From Pseudomonas citronellolis (GTDB lineage Bacteria; Pseudomonadota; Gammaproteobacteria; Pseudomonadales; Pseudomonadaceae): a stretch of DNA of 56,361 nt. Positions 1 through 8,072 of the stretch are shown one piece after another. Below the pieces are notes generated by a model, which worked only from the letters and a program-made list of their open reading frames with translations, had not been told where the DNA came from and searched no databases. Where the stretch lies: assembly GCF_029335315.1 (NCBI RefSeq), contig NZ_JARJLT010000028.1, forward strand, positions 1-56,361, in the 5' to 3' direction. Position 1 is the stretch's first letter; every line of letters starts with the position of its first letter. The position numbers were made by a program, and so were the translations under genes.

Positions 1-816
1 ACCCTCTCTTCCTCCGACTGGATCACCGTCGGCGCCCTCGCCGAGGGTTTCGCCCCCGAGGCCTTCATCCTGCCGCGCCTGGCCGACCTCGCCGGGCAGC
101 GCCTGGAACTGCACTTCGCCAACGGCTGGCGCGTCGAGCACAGCTTCGACGCCGAAACCACCCGCTGGCGCGCCGCCGACGGCCACTCCGAAGGTGAAGC
201 AGCGTACCGCGCCACCTCGGTGCGCCCGGGCATCGTGCTGGTCGACTTCATCAAACACGAGGGCGGCCAGGCCTGGTCGGTCAGCCTGGTACTGGACCGC
301 CACAGCCAGTCGTTCACCGCCGTGCTCGGGCGCCTGCCCGACGCCGCCGACACCGGCGAAGGCCTCTACGCCCGCGCCCTGGCCGGCAAGCCGCTGACCG
401 GCGTGCAGGTCGAGTTCCTGCATGGCAGCCTCGACCGCCCCTGGCGCGACGGCGCCTGCCCGCACGCGCCGACCCGCGAGCTGGTCGGCCTGCGCAACCG
501 CTACCGCTACAGCCCCAGCGAGGTCTACGAGCACATCTACCTGAACGAGGATTTCTATACCTGGCAGTGCCTGAGCGGCGTCGAGGCGCGGCTGTGCGAC
601 ACCGACCGCTGCCACTACTACAAGGTCGCCGAGCAGCTGTACCTGTTCGTCTGGCGCGAGAAGATCATCCCCACCCTCGGCCTGGTGATGATCGACCTGC
701 AGCAGCACCGCAGCGACGGCAAGATCTTCGGCTACGCCGGCAGCGGCTTCGAGGAACTGTCGAACTTCCCGGTCAGCTCCTACTGCGACGAACTCAACCG
801 CACGGTGCATGCATGA
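1..816 (+). CDS. moaF: MoaF-family protein (5' end outside the window)
   Basis: The frame is open from base 1 and ends at TGA 814-816, giving at least 271 residues, so only a few N-terminal residues should be missing. The sequence looks like a two-part MoaF protein: an N-terminal beta-rich half and a C-terminal half with aromatic-rich stretches (YRYSPSEVYEHIYL, FYTWQCLSG, YLFVWREKIIPTLG). MoaF was first described in the monoamine-inducible moaEF operon of Klebsiella, where MoaE is a short-chain dehydrogenase; despite the name, a molybdenum-cofactor role is not established. Its stop overlaps the start of the next dehydrogenase, so the two are translationally coupled, as in moaEF. The biochemical role is unknown. 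Confidence 0.75.
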   Translation, partial: TLSSSDWITVGALAEGFAPEAFILPRLADLAGQRLELHFANGWRVEHSFDAETTRWRAADGHSEGEAAYRATSVRPGIVLVDFIKHEGGQAWSVSLVLDRHSQSFTAVLGRLPDAADTGEGLYARALAGKPLTGVQVEFLHGSLDRPWRDGACPHAPTRELVGLRNRYRYSPSEVYEHIYLNEDFYTWQCLSGVEARLCDTDRCHYYKVAEQLYLFVWREKIIPTLGLVMIDLQQHRSDGKIFGYAGSGFEELSNFPVSSYCDELNRTVHA

Positions 817-1607
817 GCGGCCGGGTCGTCGTCATCACCGGCGCCGGCACCGGCATAGGCGCCGCCTGCGCGCGGCGCTTCGCCGAGGCCGGCGATCAGG
901 TCGTGCTGATCGGCCGCCGCCGCGCGGCGCTGGAGGCGGTCGCCGCGCAATGCGGCGGCCTGGCCCTGGCCGGCGACGCCGCCGACGGCGAGGCCTGGAA
1001 GGGCCTGCTGGCGAGCATCGAGGACGCCCATGGCGGCATCGACGCGCTCATCGCTTGCGCCGGCGGCCACGGCCTCGGCGCCGCCGCCGAGACCAGCGAC
1101 CAGGCCTGGCGCGAGGCCCTGCGCGGCAACCTCGACAGCGCCTTCGCCAGCGCCCGCGCCTGCCTGCCGAGCCTGCTGCAACGGCGCGGCAACATCGTCC
1201 TGGTCGGCTCCATCGCCTCCCTGGTGGCCGGGCCCGGCGTGTGCGGCTACACCACCGCCAAGCACGCGCTCATCGGCCTGATGCGCTCCCTGGCGCGCGA
1301 CTACGGCCCGCGCGGCGTGCGGGTCAACGCGCTGTGCCCGGGCTGGGTGCGCACGCCCATGGCCGACGCCGAGATGCAGCCGCTGATGGCGCACTACGGC
1401 GAAAGCCTGGACGCCGCCTACGCACGGGTCACCGCCGAGGTGCCGCTGCGCCGCCCGGCCACGGCGGAGGAAATCGCCGGCCTCTGCCAGTTCCTCGCCA
1501 GCGACGCGGCCGCGATCATCACCGGCGCCTGCCTGTTGGCCGACGGCGGCGCCAGCGTGGTGGACCTGCCGACCCTGGCCTTCGAACGCCTGGAGCACGC
1601 GCCATGA
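813..1607 (+). CDS. short-chain dehydrogenase/reductase (SDR), classical type
   Basis: A 264-residue classical SDR. The NAD(P)-binding motif TGAGTGIG is at residues 9-16, a catalytic Ser lies near 133 and the YxxxK pair is Y146/K150. The ending (ITGACLLADGGASV) is that of FabG-like oxidoreductases. The ATG at 813 overlaps the upstream stop (ATGA), which fixes the start better than in-frame codons further upstream. It should oxidise a secondary alcohol or reduce a ketone with NAD(P); the substrate cannot be read from sequence. The pairing with MoaF recalls MoaE of the Klebsiella monoamine regulon. Confidence 0.9.
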   Translation: MSGRVVVITGAGTGIGAACARRFAEAGDQVVLIGRRRAALEAVAAQCGGLALAGDAADGEAWKGLLASIEDAHGGIDALIACAGGHGLGAAAETSDQAWREALRGNLDSAFASARACLPSLLQRRGNIVLVGSIASLVAGPGVCGYTTAKHALIGLMRSLARDYGPRGVRVNALCPGWVRTPMADAEMQPLMAHYGESLDAAYARVTAEVPLRRPATAEEIAGLCQFLASDAAAIITGACLLADGGASVVDLPTLAFERLEHAP

Positions 1608-2371
1608 TCCGTTTCGATTTTTCCGGCAAGCGCGTGCTGGTCACCGGCGCCGCCCAGGGCATCGGCCGCGCCATCGCCGAAAGCTTCGCCACGGCCGGCG
1701 CCGAGCTGCTGTTGCTGGACCGCCAGGCCGAGCCGCTCGACGCGCTGGCCGACGAGCTGCGCCAGCGCGGCTGCGCTGTGCGTACCCGCGCGCTGGACCT
1801 GGCCGATCCCCCGGCCATCGCCGCCGCCCTGGCCGGGCTCGACGGCCTGGACGTACTGGTGCACAACGCCGCCTACTTCCCGCTGACCGAGCTCGACGCC
1901 ATCACCCCCGAGCTGCTGCAACGCACCCTGGCGGTCAACCTCGGCGCGCTGTTCTGGCTGACCCAGGCGGCGCTGCCGCTGTTCGCCGCGTGCGGCGGCG
2001 GTTGCGTGCTGGCCACCTCCTCGGTCACAGGCAACCGCGTGGCCTATCCGGGGCTCAGCCACTACGCGGCGTCCAAGGCCGGGGTCAACGGTTTCATCCG
2101 CAACGCGGCGGTGGAACTGGCGCCGCAGCGGGTGCGGGTGAACGGCGTGGAACCGGGGATGATCCGCACCCCGGCCATGGCCAACCTCGGCGACGCCGAA
2201 CTGGAGGCGCGCATCGCCGCCGGCATTCCCCTCGGCCGCCTCGGCCTGCCGCAGGACATCGCCAACGCCATGCTCTTCCTCGCCTCCGACGCGGCCGCCT
2301 ACGTCAGCGGCCAGACCCTGGTGGTGGATGGCGCGGCGACCCTGCCCGAGGTGAAGCCGGAACGCGCCTGA
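1604..2371 (+). CDS. second short-chain dehydrogenase/reductase
   Basis: A 255-residue classical SDR with TGAAQGIG at residues 14-21, catalytic Ser near 140, Y154 and K158, and a typical C-terminus (YVSGQTLVVDGAATLPE). It starts at 1604 inside the end of the first SDR (4-base overlap), so moaF and both dehydrogenases form one coupled unit. The two SDRs are related but clearly diverged, suggesting successive steps or different substrates rather than a recent duplication. The substrate is unknown. Confidence 0.9.
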   Translation: MIRFDFSGKRVLVTGAAQGIGRAIAESFATAGAELLLLDRQAEPLDALADELRQRGCAVRTRALDLADPPAIAAALAGLDGLDVLVHNAAYFPLTELDAITPELLQRTLAVNLGALFWLTQAALPLFAACGGGCVLATSSVTGNRVAYPGLSHYAASKAGVNGFIRNAAVELAPQRVRVNGVEPGMIRTPAMANLGDAELEARIAAGIPLGRLGLPQDIANAMLFLASDAAAYVSGQTLVVDGAATLPEVKPERA

Positions 2372-2404
2372 GCGACCGCCGGCGCAGGAAAATCGAATCC
2401 CCTC

Positions 2405-2434
2405 CCCGGCCCGTGGTCACAGCCACAGGCCGGG
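2405..2434 (+). other. intergenic hairpin between SDR and small gene
   Basis: Arms CCCGGCC (2405-2411) and GGCCGGG (2428-2434) enclose a second stem GTGG/CCAC (2413-2416 with 2423-2426). No T-run follows, so it is more likely an mRNA stability or partial attenuation element than a full terminator. Confidence 0.4.
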
Positions 2435-2472
2435 CAAACCCGTGTCCGCCGTTTCACCCTGGAGGTCACGCC

Positions 2473-2811
2473 ATGAGCACCCTGACCATCGAAGGCTGGT
2501 GCAAGACCAGCCCCGACGCGAAATCCACGCCCATCGAGGACATCCACTTCTATCTCAGCGGCACCGACCGCCGGCACCTGGAAGACGCCGAGGAAGAGCT
2601 GCAGCGCAGCCACGGGCGCGAGCGCTGGGTGGACGTCGACATGGGCACCCTGGAGTTGAGCTTGCCCGAAGGCTACGGCCCGCTGGCCGACTGCCAGTTG
2701 CGCGTCTACCTGGACCGCGACGAGCGCGGCCACTTCCACCTGGTCGGCCACCGCGCCAGCGACGGCAGCCTGATCTACAGCAACGCCGTGCTCATCGACC
2801 AGCTGCTCTGA
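2473..2811 (+). CDS. small conserved-looking protein of unknown function
   Basis: A 112-residue acidic protein starting at ATG 2473 behind a strong GGAGGT ribosome site (about 2461-2466). It has no signal peptide or membrane segment. The composition (many E/D/H/R, alternating hydrophobic residues such as LRVYLDRDERGHFHLVGHR) suggests a small beta-rich soluble protein. I do not recognise the family. It lies 101 bases after the SDR pair in the same direction, so it may be a distal member of the same transcript. Confidence 0.7.
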   Translation: MSTLTIEGWCKTSPDAKSTPIEDIHFYLSGTDRRHLEDAEEELQRSHGRERWVDVDMGTLELSLPEGYGPLADCQLRVYLDRDERGHFHLVGHRASDGSLIYSNAVLIDQLL

Positions 2812-2818
2812 GCGCGCC

Positions 2819-3760
2819 TCAGCCCTGTAGCGCGCTGGCGCGGTAGTCCTTCGGCGAGCGCTCGAAGTGCTTCTTGAAGGCGCGGCTGAAGTGCGCCGAG
2901 TCGGTGAAGCCCCACTTGTAGGCGATGGTGGTGATCGACTCGCCGCGCAGGAAGGGGTTGGCCAGGTCGTCGGCGCTGCGCTGCAGGCGCGCGCGCTGGA
3001 TGTAGCGGCAGACGCTGTCGTTCTGCTCCTCGAACAGTCGGTACAGGTGGCGCACCGAGATGTTCAGGCGCTGCGCCAGGCCCAGCGGGCTGAGGTTGGG
3101 CTGGGTGAGGGAGTCGTCGATGACCTTCTGCACGTAGCTTCGCAGGTTGCCACCTTGCAGCGCCTCGTTGCCGGCCGGCTCGCTGTCACCGCTGCGCAGC
3201 GCCGGGCCGAGCAGGCTGATGAAGGCGTTCTCCAGGGCCTGGCTTTCGGCGCCGGCCGGGGTGGAATCCGGCTCGCGGCACAACTGGTCGACCAGCAGGT
3301 GCAGCATGCGCCCACTGGCGCAGGTGGAAGACACCTTGCCGAACTTGCCGCGCCCGGGCAGCACCTTGTCCACCGCCGCGCGCGGCAGGTGCAGGGAGGC
3401 GTGCTCGATGAGGCCGAAGGGGGTGATCTCGCAGCTGCCCACCGAATCCATCAGCAGCAGCTCGCCCGGCGAAAGCTGGATGTTCTCGCCGTTCTGGCTG
3501 ATCTGCGAATAGCCGCTGCGCTGGCTGATGAGGAAGCAGTGGCGGTCGTCGTCGCGGTCGGCGTTGAGGCGTTTGCGCGCGATCAGCCCGGCGTTGGTGC
3601 GCAGGTGCGCCATGGTGAGGCCGGAGTGCGCCTGCGCGTGGATGTCGCCGATGAACAGCGAGCGGCTGAAGGCCAGCTGGGTCTCGAACTGACCGCAGAT
3701 CGAGCGCAGCGCCGCGCTCCAGCCTTCCAGCCCGGCCTGGGCCGCGTGATGGGCTTGCAT
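2819..3760 (-). CDS. AraC-family transcriptional regulator, FeaR-like
   Basis: A 313-residue regulator. The N-terminal ~190 residues look like the AraC_binding_2 sensor domain of FeaR-type activators; the C-terminal ~100 residues carry the two helix-turn-helix motifs of AraC proteins (SPLGLAQRLNISVRHLYRLF, then ITTIAYKWGFTDSAHFSRAF and the RSPKDYR ending). I chose the ATG at 3760 because GGAGGT sits 4 bases upstream; longer in-frame starts have no such site. FeaR of E. coli activates genes for tyramine/phenethylamine oxidation, including the aldehyde dehydrogenase feaB, which fits the dehydrogenase at 6268. A TTAAC direct repeat at 3801-3815 lies upstream of its start and may be its own operator. 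Confidence 0.88.
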   Translation of the reverse strand: MQAHHAAQAGLEGWSAALRSICGQFETQLAFSRSLFIGDIHAQAHSGLTMAHLRTNAGLIARKRLNADRDDDRHCFLISQRSGYSQISQNGENIQLSPGELLLMDSVGSCEITPFGLIEHASLHLPRAAVDKVLPGRGKFGKVSSTCASGRMLHLLVDQLCREPDSTPAGAESQALENAFISLLGPALRSGDSEPAGNEALQGGNLRSYVQKVIDDSLTQPNLSPLGLAQRLNISVRHLYRLFEEQNDSVCRYIQRARLQRSADDLANPFLRGESITTIAYKWGFTDSAHFSRAFKKHFERSPKDYRASALQG

Positions 3761-3800
3761 ACGCACCTCCGTGGGGTGGTCTTGTTGTTGTCGCGAAACA

Positions 3801-3815
3801 GTTAACATGTTATCA
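3801..3815. promoter_or_regulatory. candidate AraC-type operator (8-bp-period repeat)
   Basis: GTTAACATGTTATCA holds two TTA-type half-sites starting 8 bp apart, 41 bp upstream of the regulator start. Three similar sites occur at 44137-44150, 44195-44210 and 44327-44340. Binding by the regulator is inferred from position and recurrence only. Confidence 0.45.
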
Positions 3816-3896
3816 ATTTTCTCGCAACGAGTTTCTGACAGCAAATTCCTATGCAGCCTGCGTGCCAGCGGAAATATCTAACCTATGAATGAAATA

Positions 3897-3914
3897 AGCG
3901 CGGCACGCCGCGCT
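3897..3914 (-). terminator. probable terminator of the permease operon
   Basis: A perfect 8-bp stem (AGCGCGGC/GCCGCGCT, 2-base loop) begins at the stop codon of the 3914-4492 gene and is followed, in the minus direction, by TATTTCATTC. The T-tract is weak. Confidence 0.5.
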
Positions 3915-4492
3915 CAGAGGTCGCCGAGCACCCGGCGCAGGTGGAACAGCGCACGCAGCAGATGGTCGCGCTGTTCGCGGCTCAGGCGCAGGTAGCGGCG
4001 GAAGCTGGGCATGCGGTTGACCACCTCGCTGGCGGCCATGTGCTCCAGGCGGATGCGCCAGCGCCCGGCGCCGCGCTGCAGCTCCAGGCGGCGGAAGTCC
4101 AGCGGCAGCAGCGCGCGTTGCAGGTGCTCGTCGGCCGCCAGCCGCGCGGCGAGGCGCGCACCCAGTTCGGCGTCGCCGGCTCGCTGCCGGCACTCCACGC
4201 CGCGCCGGCGCAATGCGCCGCAGTGGCGCAGTTCGAAGCGCGCCTCGGCGGCGTCCGGGGCCGGGCCCTCGACGCTGAACTCGGTCAGCACCAGGTGCAT
4301 GAGGAACTGCGCCTCGGGGCGTTCGCGCAGCTCGAACACCAGCCCGCCGTCCACCGTGCTGAAGCGCCCGGTGCCGGGCTCGACGGCCTCGAACAGCAGG
4401 CCGCCGAGGTTGCGCCGGGCGTGCTCCAGGGTCACCCCCGGGCGGTAGCCCGAGGGCGGCCGGCGCAGCCAGTCAGACAGCCTTGGAAGCAT
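3914..4492 (-). CDS. DUF3156-like protein, coupled to APC permease
   Basis: A 192-residue soluble, very Arg/Leu-rich protein with no signal peptide or membrane segment. The start at 4492 lies 20 bases inside the end of the permease gene, so the two are translationally coupled. The sequence resembles the DUF3156 proteins found beside APC permeases in Pseudomonas; that assignment is from memory of the family and is uncertain. The function is unknown; the coupling suggests a role linked to the imported substrate or to permease activity. Confidence 0.7.
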   Translation of the reverse strand: MLPRLSDWLRRPPSGYRPGVTLEHARRNLGGLLFEAVEPGTGRFSTVDGGLVFELRERPEAQFLMHLVLTEFSVEGPAPDAAEARFELRHCGALRRRGVECRQRAGDAELGARLAARLAADEHLQRALLPLDFRRLELQRGAGRWRIRLEHMAASEVVNRMPSFRRYLRLSREQRDHLLRALFHLRRVLGDL

Positions 4493-5972
4493 GGCCGTAG
4501 AACTCGTCGGAGTGGATGCCCGGTTCGTTGCGGAATTCCTTCTCCAGCACCTCTTCCACCGGCACCGGGCGGAACGGATTGACCTTCTGCACCAGCAGCG
4601 TCCAGACCAGCGCGTAGACGGCGGTCAGGCCGAGCATCACGGCGAACGGGCCGTAGATGTCGGCGGGGTTCATCCCCGGCGGGGTGATATACCACATGCC
4701 GATGAGGATGCCGACGCTGGAGACGATCTGCGGCAGCGGGAACCACGGCGAGCGATAGGCGCGCGGCAGGTCCGGGCGGCGCAGGCGCAGCAGCACCACC
4801 GAGATGGTCACCAGCAGGTAGGCGGTGCTCCAGGCGCAGACCGCGGCCAGCACCAGGTTCATGATGTGGTCGGTGTTGCCGCGCAGCCACAGGGCGTGCA
4901 GGCAGGGGATCAGCACCGCGGCGAGGATGCACAGCACCGGGGTCTTGAAGCGCGGGTGCAGGTAGGCGAAGCACTTGGGCAGCGCGCCGTCCACCGCCAT
5001 CCCGTAGAGGATGCGCGGCACCCCGGCCATCAGCGTGTTGATGGTGGCGGCGCCGGCGAACAGGAAGCCCACGCCCAGCCACAGCGGGCCGACCTGGCCC
5101 ATCACCTGCTCGGCGAACTTCGGGATGGCCATCGGCGTGTCCAGCAGGTGCAGGCCGGCGGCCGGGTCGAGCAGCACGTTCTCCACCTGGCGCTTCATCG
5201 CCGCACCGTAGATGAACATGCACGAGGCCACGCCGAACAGGCCCAGGGCCATGGCGCGTGGCATCACCTTCGCCGAGTTGCGCAGGTCCGGCGCCAGCGG
5301 CGTGACGAACTCGCAGCCGACGAACATGAACATCGCCATGCCCACCAGCGAGAGGATGGTCTGCAGGTCGGTGCCCACCAGCGAGGCGCCGAACCAGCCG
5401 TCCAGCTGCACCGCCGGCGCGGCCAGCAGGCCGAGCACGCCGAACACCATCAGGGTCGTCCACATGCCGAAGGTCAGCACCACCTCGGCCTTGCCGAAGG
5501 CGTTGACGCCGAACACGTTGAGGATGCCGAACACCACCACGAAGCCCACGCCCAGCAACCAGGAGCCGCCGGCGGATTCGGCCAGGGTGTTGAGGTGCTC
5601 GAAGTTCACCAGCGCCATGACCCCGGCGAGGATGGTCTCGGCGGTGCCGGCGAAGACGTGGACGATCAGGTAGGCGGCGATGGTCCCGGTGATGGCGAAG
5701 AAGCGCCCCATGCCGCAGGAGATGTAGTCGTACACCGAACCGCTGGTGGGCAGCATCGAGGCCGCCTCGGCGAAGGTGGTGGACTGCGCCAGCATCATCA
5801 GCACGGCGATCACCATGGCCGCGGCGAAGGCGCTGCCGCCGATGCCGAAGCCCATGGTGGCGGTGAGGATGACCGGGCTGGCCATGATCAGGCCGATGGT
5901 GCTGGCCAGGGCGGTGGGAAAACCGACAGTGCCGCGCTTGAGGTGCGCGTCGAGCTGCTGCTGGATGGACAT
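4473..5972 (-). CDS. APC-superfamily amino acid/amine permease
   Basis: A 499-residue inner-membrane protein with about 12 hydrophobic segments. Typical APC features are the N-terminal first helix with a small-residue stretch (IGLIMASPVILTATMGFGIGG), the acidic FAEAASMLPTSGSVYDYI segment after helix 2, and the charged loop ending DLPRAYRSPWFPL. It should import an amino acid or amine by proton symport. It lies beside a FeaR-like regulator, so an aromatic amine or aromatic amino acid is plausible but not shown. It is divergent from the aldehyde dehydrogenase; the 295-base gap (5973-6267) is GC-rich and I see no clear promoter or operator in it. Confidence 0.9.
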   Translation of the reverse strand: MSIQQQLDAHLKRGTVGFPTALASTIGLIMASPVILTATMGFGIGGSAFAAAMVIAVLMMLAQSTTFAEAASMLPTSGSVYDYISCGMGRFFAITGTIAAYLIVHVFAGTAETILAGVMALVNFEHLNTLAESAGGSWLLGVGFVVVFGILNVFGVNAFGKAEVVLTFGMWTTLMVFGVLGLLAAPAVQLDGWFGASLVGTDLQTILSLVGMAMFMFVGCEFVTPLAPDLRNSAKVMPRAMALGLFGVASCMFIYGAAMKRQVENVLLDPAAGLHLLDTPMAIPKFAEQVMGQVGPLWLGVGFLFAGAATINTLMAGVPRILYGMAVDGALPKCFAYLHPRFKTPVLCILAAVLIPCLHALWLRGNTDHIMNLVLAAVCAWSTAYLLVTISVVLLRLRRPDLPRAYRSPWFPLPQIVSSVGILIGMWYITPPGMNPADIYGPFAVMLGLTAVYALVWTLLVQKVNPFRPVPVEEVLEKEFRNEPGIHSDEFYGHASKAV

Positions 5973-6267
5973 CGTGGTGGGCCTCTAAGCAGATGTTCTG
6001 GATTGTTGTGGCTTAGGCATTAAGGGCCGTGGCGGCCGCGCTCCACCCGTCCCTCCGCTGGGGCGCCGCGACACCTCTGGCGCGGTGGAGCCTGGCCGCC
6101 ACTGTGCGCCCGGGGCCTGCTGGCGTCTTGCCCAGGCTTGCCGGCGGACTTGCCTGCGCCTGCCAGGCCGGCAGCCCGGGTCATGCGCGCCTGGCAGCCT
6201 CGGACAAGCCGCCGGCGCCGGCCGCCACTAGCCTGGGGCATCGCCCATCGCAGCCCAGGAGTTGCCC

Positions 6268-7716
6268 ATGTCCAGCCCGCTGATCCCGATCCTGCCGCAG
6301 GTGCAGGCCTACCTCGCGCGCAGCCACGCCTCCTTCATCGACGGCGAGCAGCGCGCGCCGGGCGGCGAGGCCCGCCGCACCCTGCGCAACCCGGCCGACG
6401 ACAGTCCGCTGGCCGAGGTGCGCCTGGCCGACCCGGAGCAGGTCGACGCCTGCGTGCGCTCGGCCCACCGCGCCTTCCGCGCCGGCGTCTGGAGCGGCCT
6501 GCCGCCGAGCGAGCGCGAGCGCCTGCTGTTGCGCTTCGCCGAGCGCGTGGAAAGCCACGCCGAGGAACTCGCGCAGCTGGAAAGCCTGGAACAGGGCAAG
6601 TCGATCCACATCGCCCGCGCCATCGAGGTCGGCGCTTCCCTCGGCTATATGCGCTACATGGCCGGCTGGGCCACCAAGATCGAGGGCCAGACCCTCGACG
6701 TGTCGATCCCGATGCCGGCCGGCGCGCGCTTTTCCGCCTACACCCGGCGCGAACCGGTGGGCGTGGTGGCCGGCATAGTGCCGTGGAACTTCCCGCTGAT
6801 GATCGCCCTGTGGAAGGTCATGCCGGCGCTGGCCTGCGGCTGCACCATCGTCATCAAGCCGGCCGACGAGACACCGCTGACCGCCCTGCGGGTGGCCGAA
6901 CTGGCCATCGAGGCGGGCATCCCCGCCGGGGTGTTCAACGTCCTTCTGGGCGGCGCCGAGGCCGGCGCGGCGCTGGTGGCGCACCCGCTGCTGAACAAGG
7001 TGTCGTTCACCGGCTCCACCGCCGTGGGCAAGCTGGTGGGTGGCGCGGCGCTGCAGAACATGACCCGCTTCACCCTCGAACTGGGCGGCAAGAACCCCAT
7101 GCTGGTGCTGCCCGACGCCGACCTCGACAAGGCCGTGGCCGGCGCCATCGGCGGCGGCCTGCTGAACCAGGGCCAGGTCTGCGCGGCGGCCTCGCGGCTG
7201 TTCGTCCACGCCAGCCGCCACGCCGAGTTCGTCGAGCGCCTGGGCGCGCTGGCCGGCGCCATGACCCTCGGCCCCGGCCTCGACCCGCAGGCCCAGGTCA
7301 ACCCGCTGGTCTCGCGGCGCCAGCAGGACAGCGTGCTGCGCCACCTGGCGCTGGCCCGCGAACAGGGCGCGCAGGTCGTCTGCGGCGGCAACCGCCCCGA
7401 CCTGCCCGGCTACTACATCGAACCGACCGTGCTGGCCGGGGTGGACGCCGGCATGGCCTGCGCCCGCGAGGAAATCTTCGGCCCGGTGCTCTCGGTGCTG
7501 AGCTACGACGACCTCGACAGCGCGGTGGCGCAGATCAACGACAACCCCTACGGCCTGGCGGCGAGCATCTGGAGCAACGACCTGGGCCGGGTGATGGACC
7601 TGATCCCGCGCATCGAGGCGGGCACGGTGTGGGTCAACAACCACGTGCCGGTGGACCCCAACCTGCCGTTCGGCGGCTACAAGCAGTCGGGGCTGGGAAG
7701 GGAGTTTGTGAGCTAG
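6268..7716 (+). pseudogene. aldehyde dehydrogenase, phenylacetaldehyde-type, 3' end displaced by prophage
   Basis: An NAD(P)-dependent aldehyde dehydrogenase with catalytic Cys305 in NQGQVCAAASR and general-base Glu271 in TLELGGK; the context of the Cys resembles FeaB-type phenylacetaldehyde dehydrogenases. The start at ATG 6268 has AGGAG 6 bases upstream. Host sequence stops at 7706 after GAG TT; the prophage end then adds two codons and a TAG, so the encoded protein is 482 residues with the last 18 replaced by Val-Ser. Joining 6268-7706 to 40536-40593 gives 499 codons in one frame (498 residues), the normal family length. The lost C-terminal strand usually contributes to oligomer packing, so the truncated enzyme is probably impaired. 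Confidence 0.93.
7702..7706. repeat. target-site duplication, left copy (GAGTT)
   Basis: GAGTT directly precedes the TGT end of the prophage; the same five bases follow its ACA end at 40531-40535. A 5-bp duplication is the signature of Mu-type transposition. Confidence 0.93.
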
Positions 7717-7872
7717 TGGGAGTATTGGCACAGGGCCGGAGGACGCCGGAAGAAACCGGAAGAGCCCGGAGAGCCCCGGACGACGGGACATTCGGGAAGC
7801 TGAAGCGGGTGCCAGTGCCAAAGCTCGAAAACGAAGCAAGCGGCAAATTTCGCGAGGGTAATTGGCACTGCC
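7707..7872 (+). promoter_or_regulatory. prophage left end with transposase-binding sites
   Basis: The end begins TGTGAGC. TTGGCAC lies at 7725-7731 (offset 19-25 from the end), its complement GTGCCAA at 7815-7821 and TTGGCAC again at 7862-7868. The right end has the first site at exactly the same offset. Mu transposase binds three sites per end, which these match in number. The 200 bases from 7873 to the repressor stop hold no gene, only a hairpin at 7921-7968. Confidence 0.75.
7736..7780 (+). repeat. five CCGGA motifs at exact 10-bp spacing
   Basis: CCGGA starts at 7736, 7746, 7756, 7766 and 7776, one per helical turn, between the first and second putative transposase sites of the left end. 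The intervening bases are purine-rich and not conserved. Confidence 0.8.
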
Positions 7873-7920
7873 CGAGATAACAGCAGCGACCCTGCGCCGC
7901 CTGGAGCTATTTGGCCCCAA

Positions 7921-7968
7921 CGGCGCCCGCAGTTCCCTTTCTAGGCGATGCAACAGAACTGGGCGCCG
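7921..7968. other. long imperfect hairpin near prophage left end
   Basis: Arms CGGCGCCC+AGTTC (7921-7928, 7931-7935) and GAACT+GGGCGCCG (7956-7968) pair over 13 bp with a 2-base bulge and a 20-base loop. It lies downstream of the repressor gene in the repressor's direction but lacks a T-run. It may end the repressor transcript or shape the end for transposition. Confidence 0.4.
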
Positions 7969-8072
7969 CCACTGCTATTGCGGTTCCGATTCCGCCAGCC
8001 CCATTGAAACTACTGGGCCCTAGCATGGCTAGCACCGTGGGCGCCGAAAAGAGGAAACGGAACTGCGAGAGA

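Noticed and set aside
1-816. Start of the MoaF gene at internal ATG 220
   Set aside because: The frame is open and family-like from base 1; the internal ATG would remove the N-terminal domain.
2405-2434. Riboswitch suspected at the hairpin before the small gene
   Set aside because: A single stem with no conserved core of any riboswitch class I know.
4491-6023. 510-codon open frame on the plus strand opposite the APC permease
   Set aside because: It is the high-GC antisense shadow of the permease: His/Gln/Arg/Gly-rich, without domains or a ribosome site.
7736-7780. CRISPR array suspected from regular CCGGA spacing
   Set aside because: Repeats of 5 bases with 5-base gaps are far too short for CRISPR; no cas gene is present.
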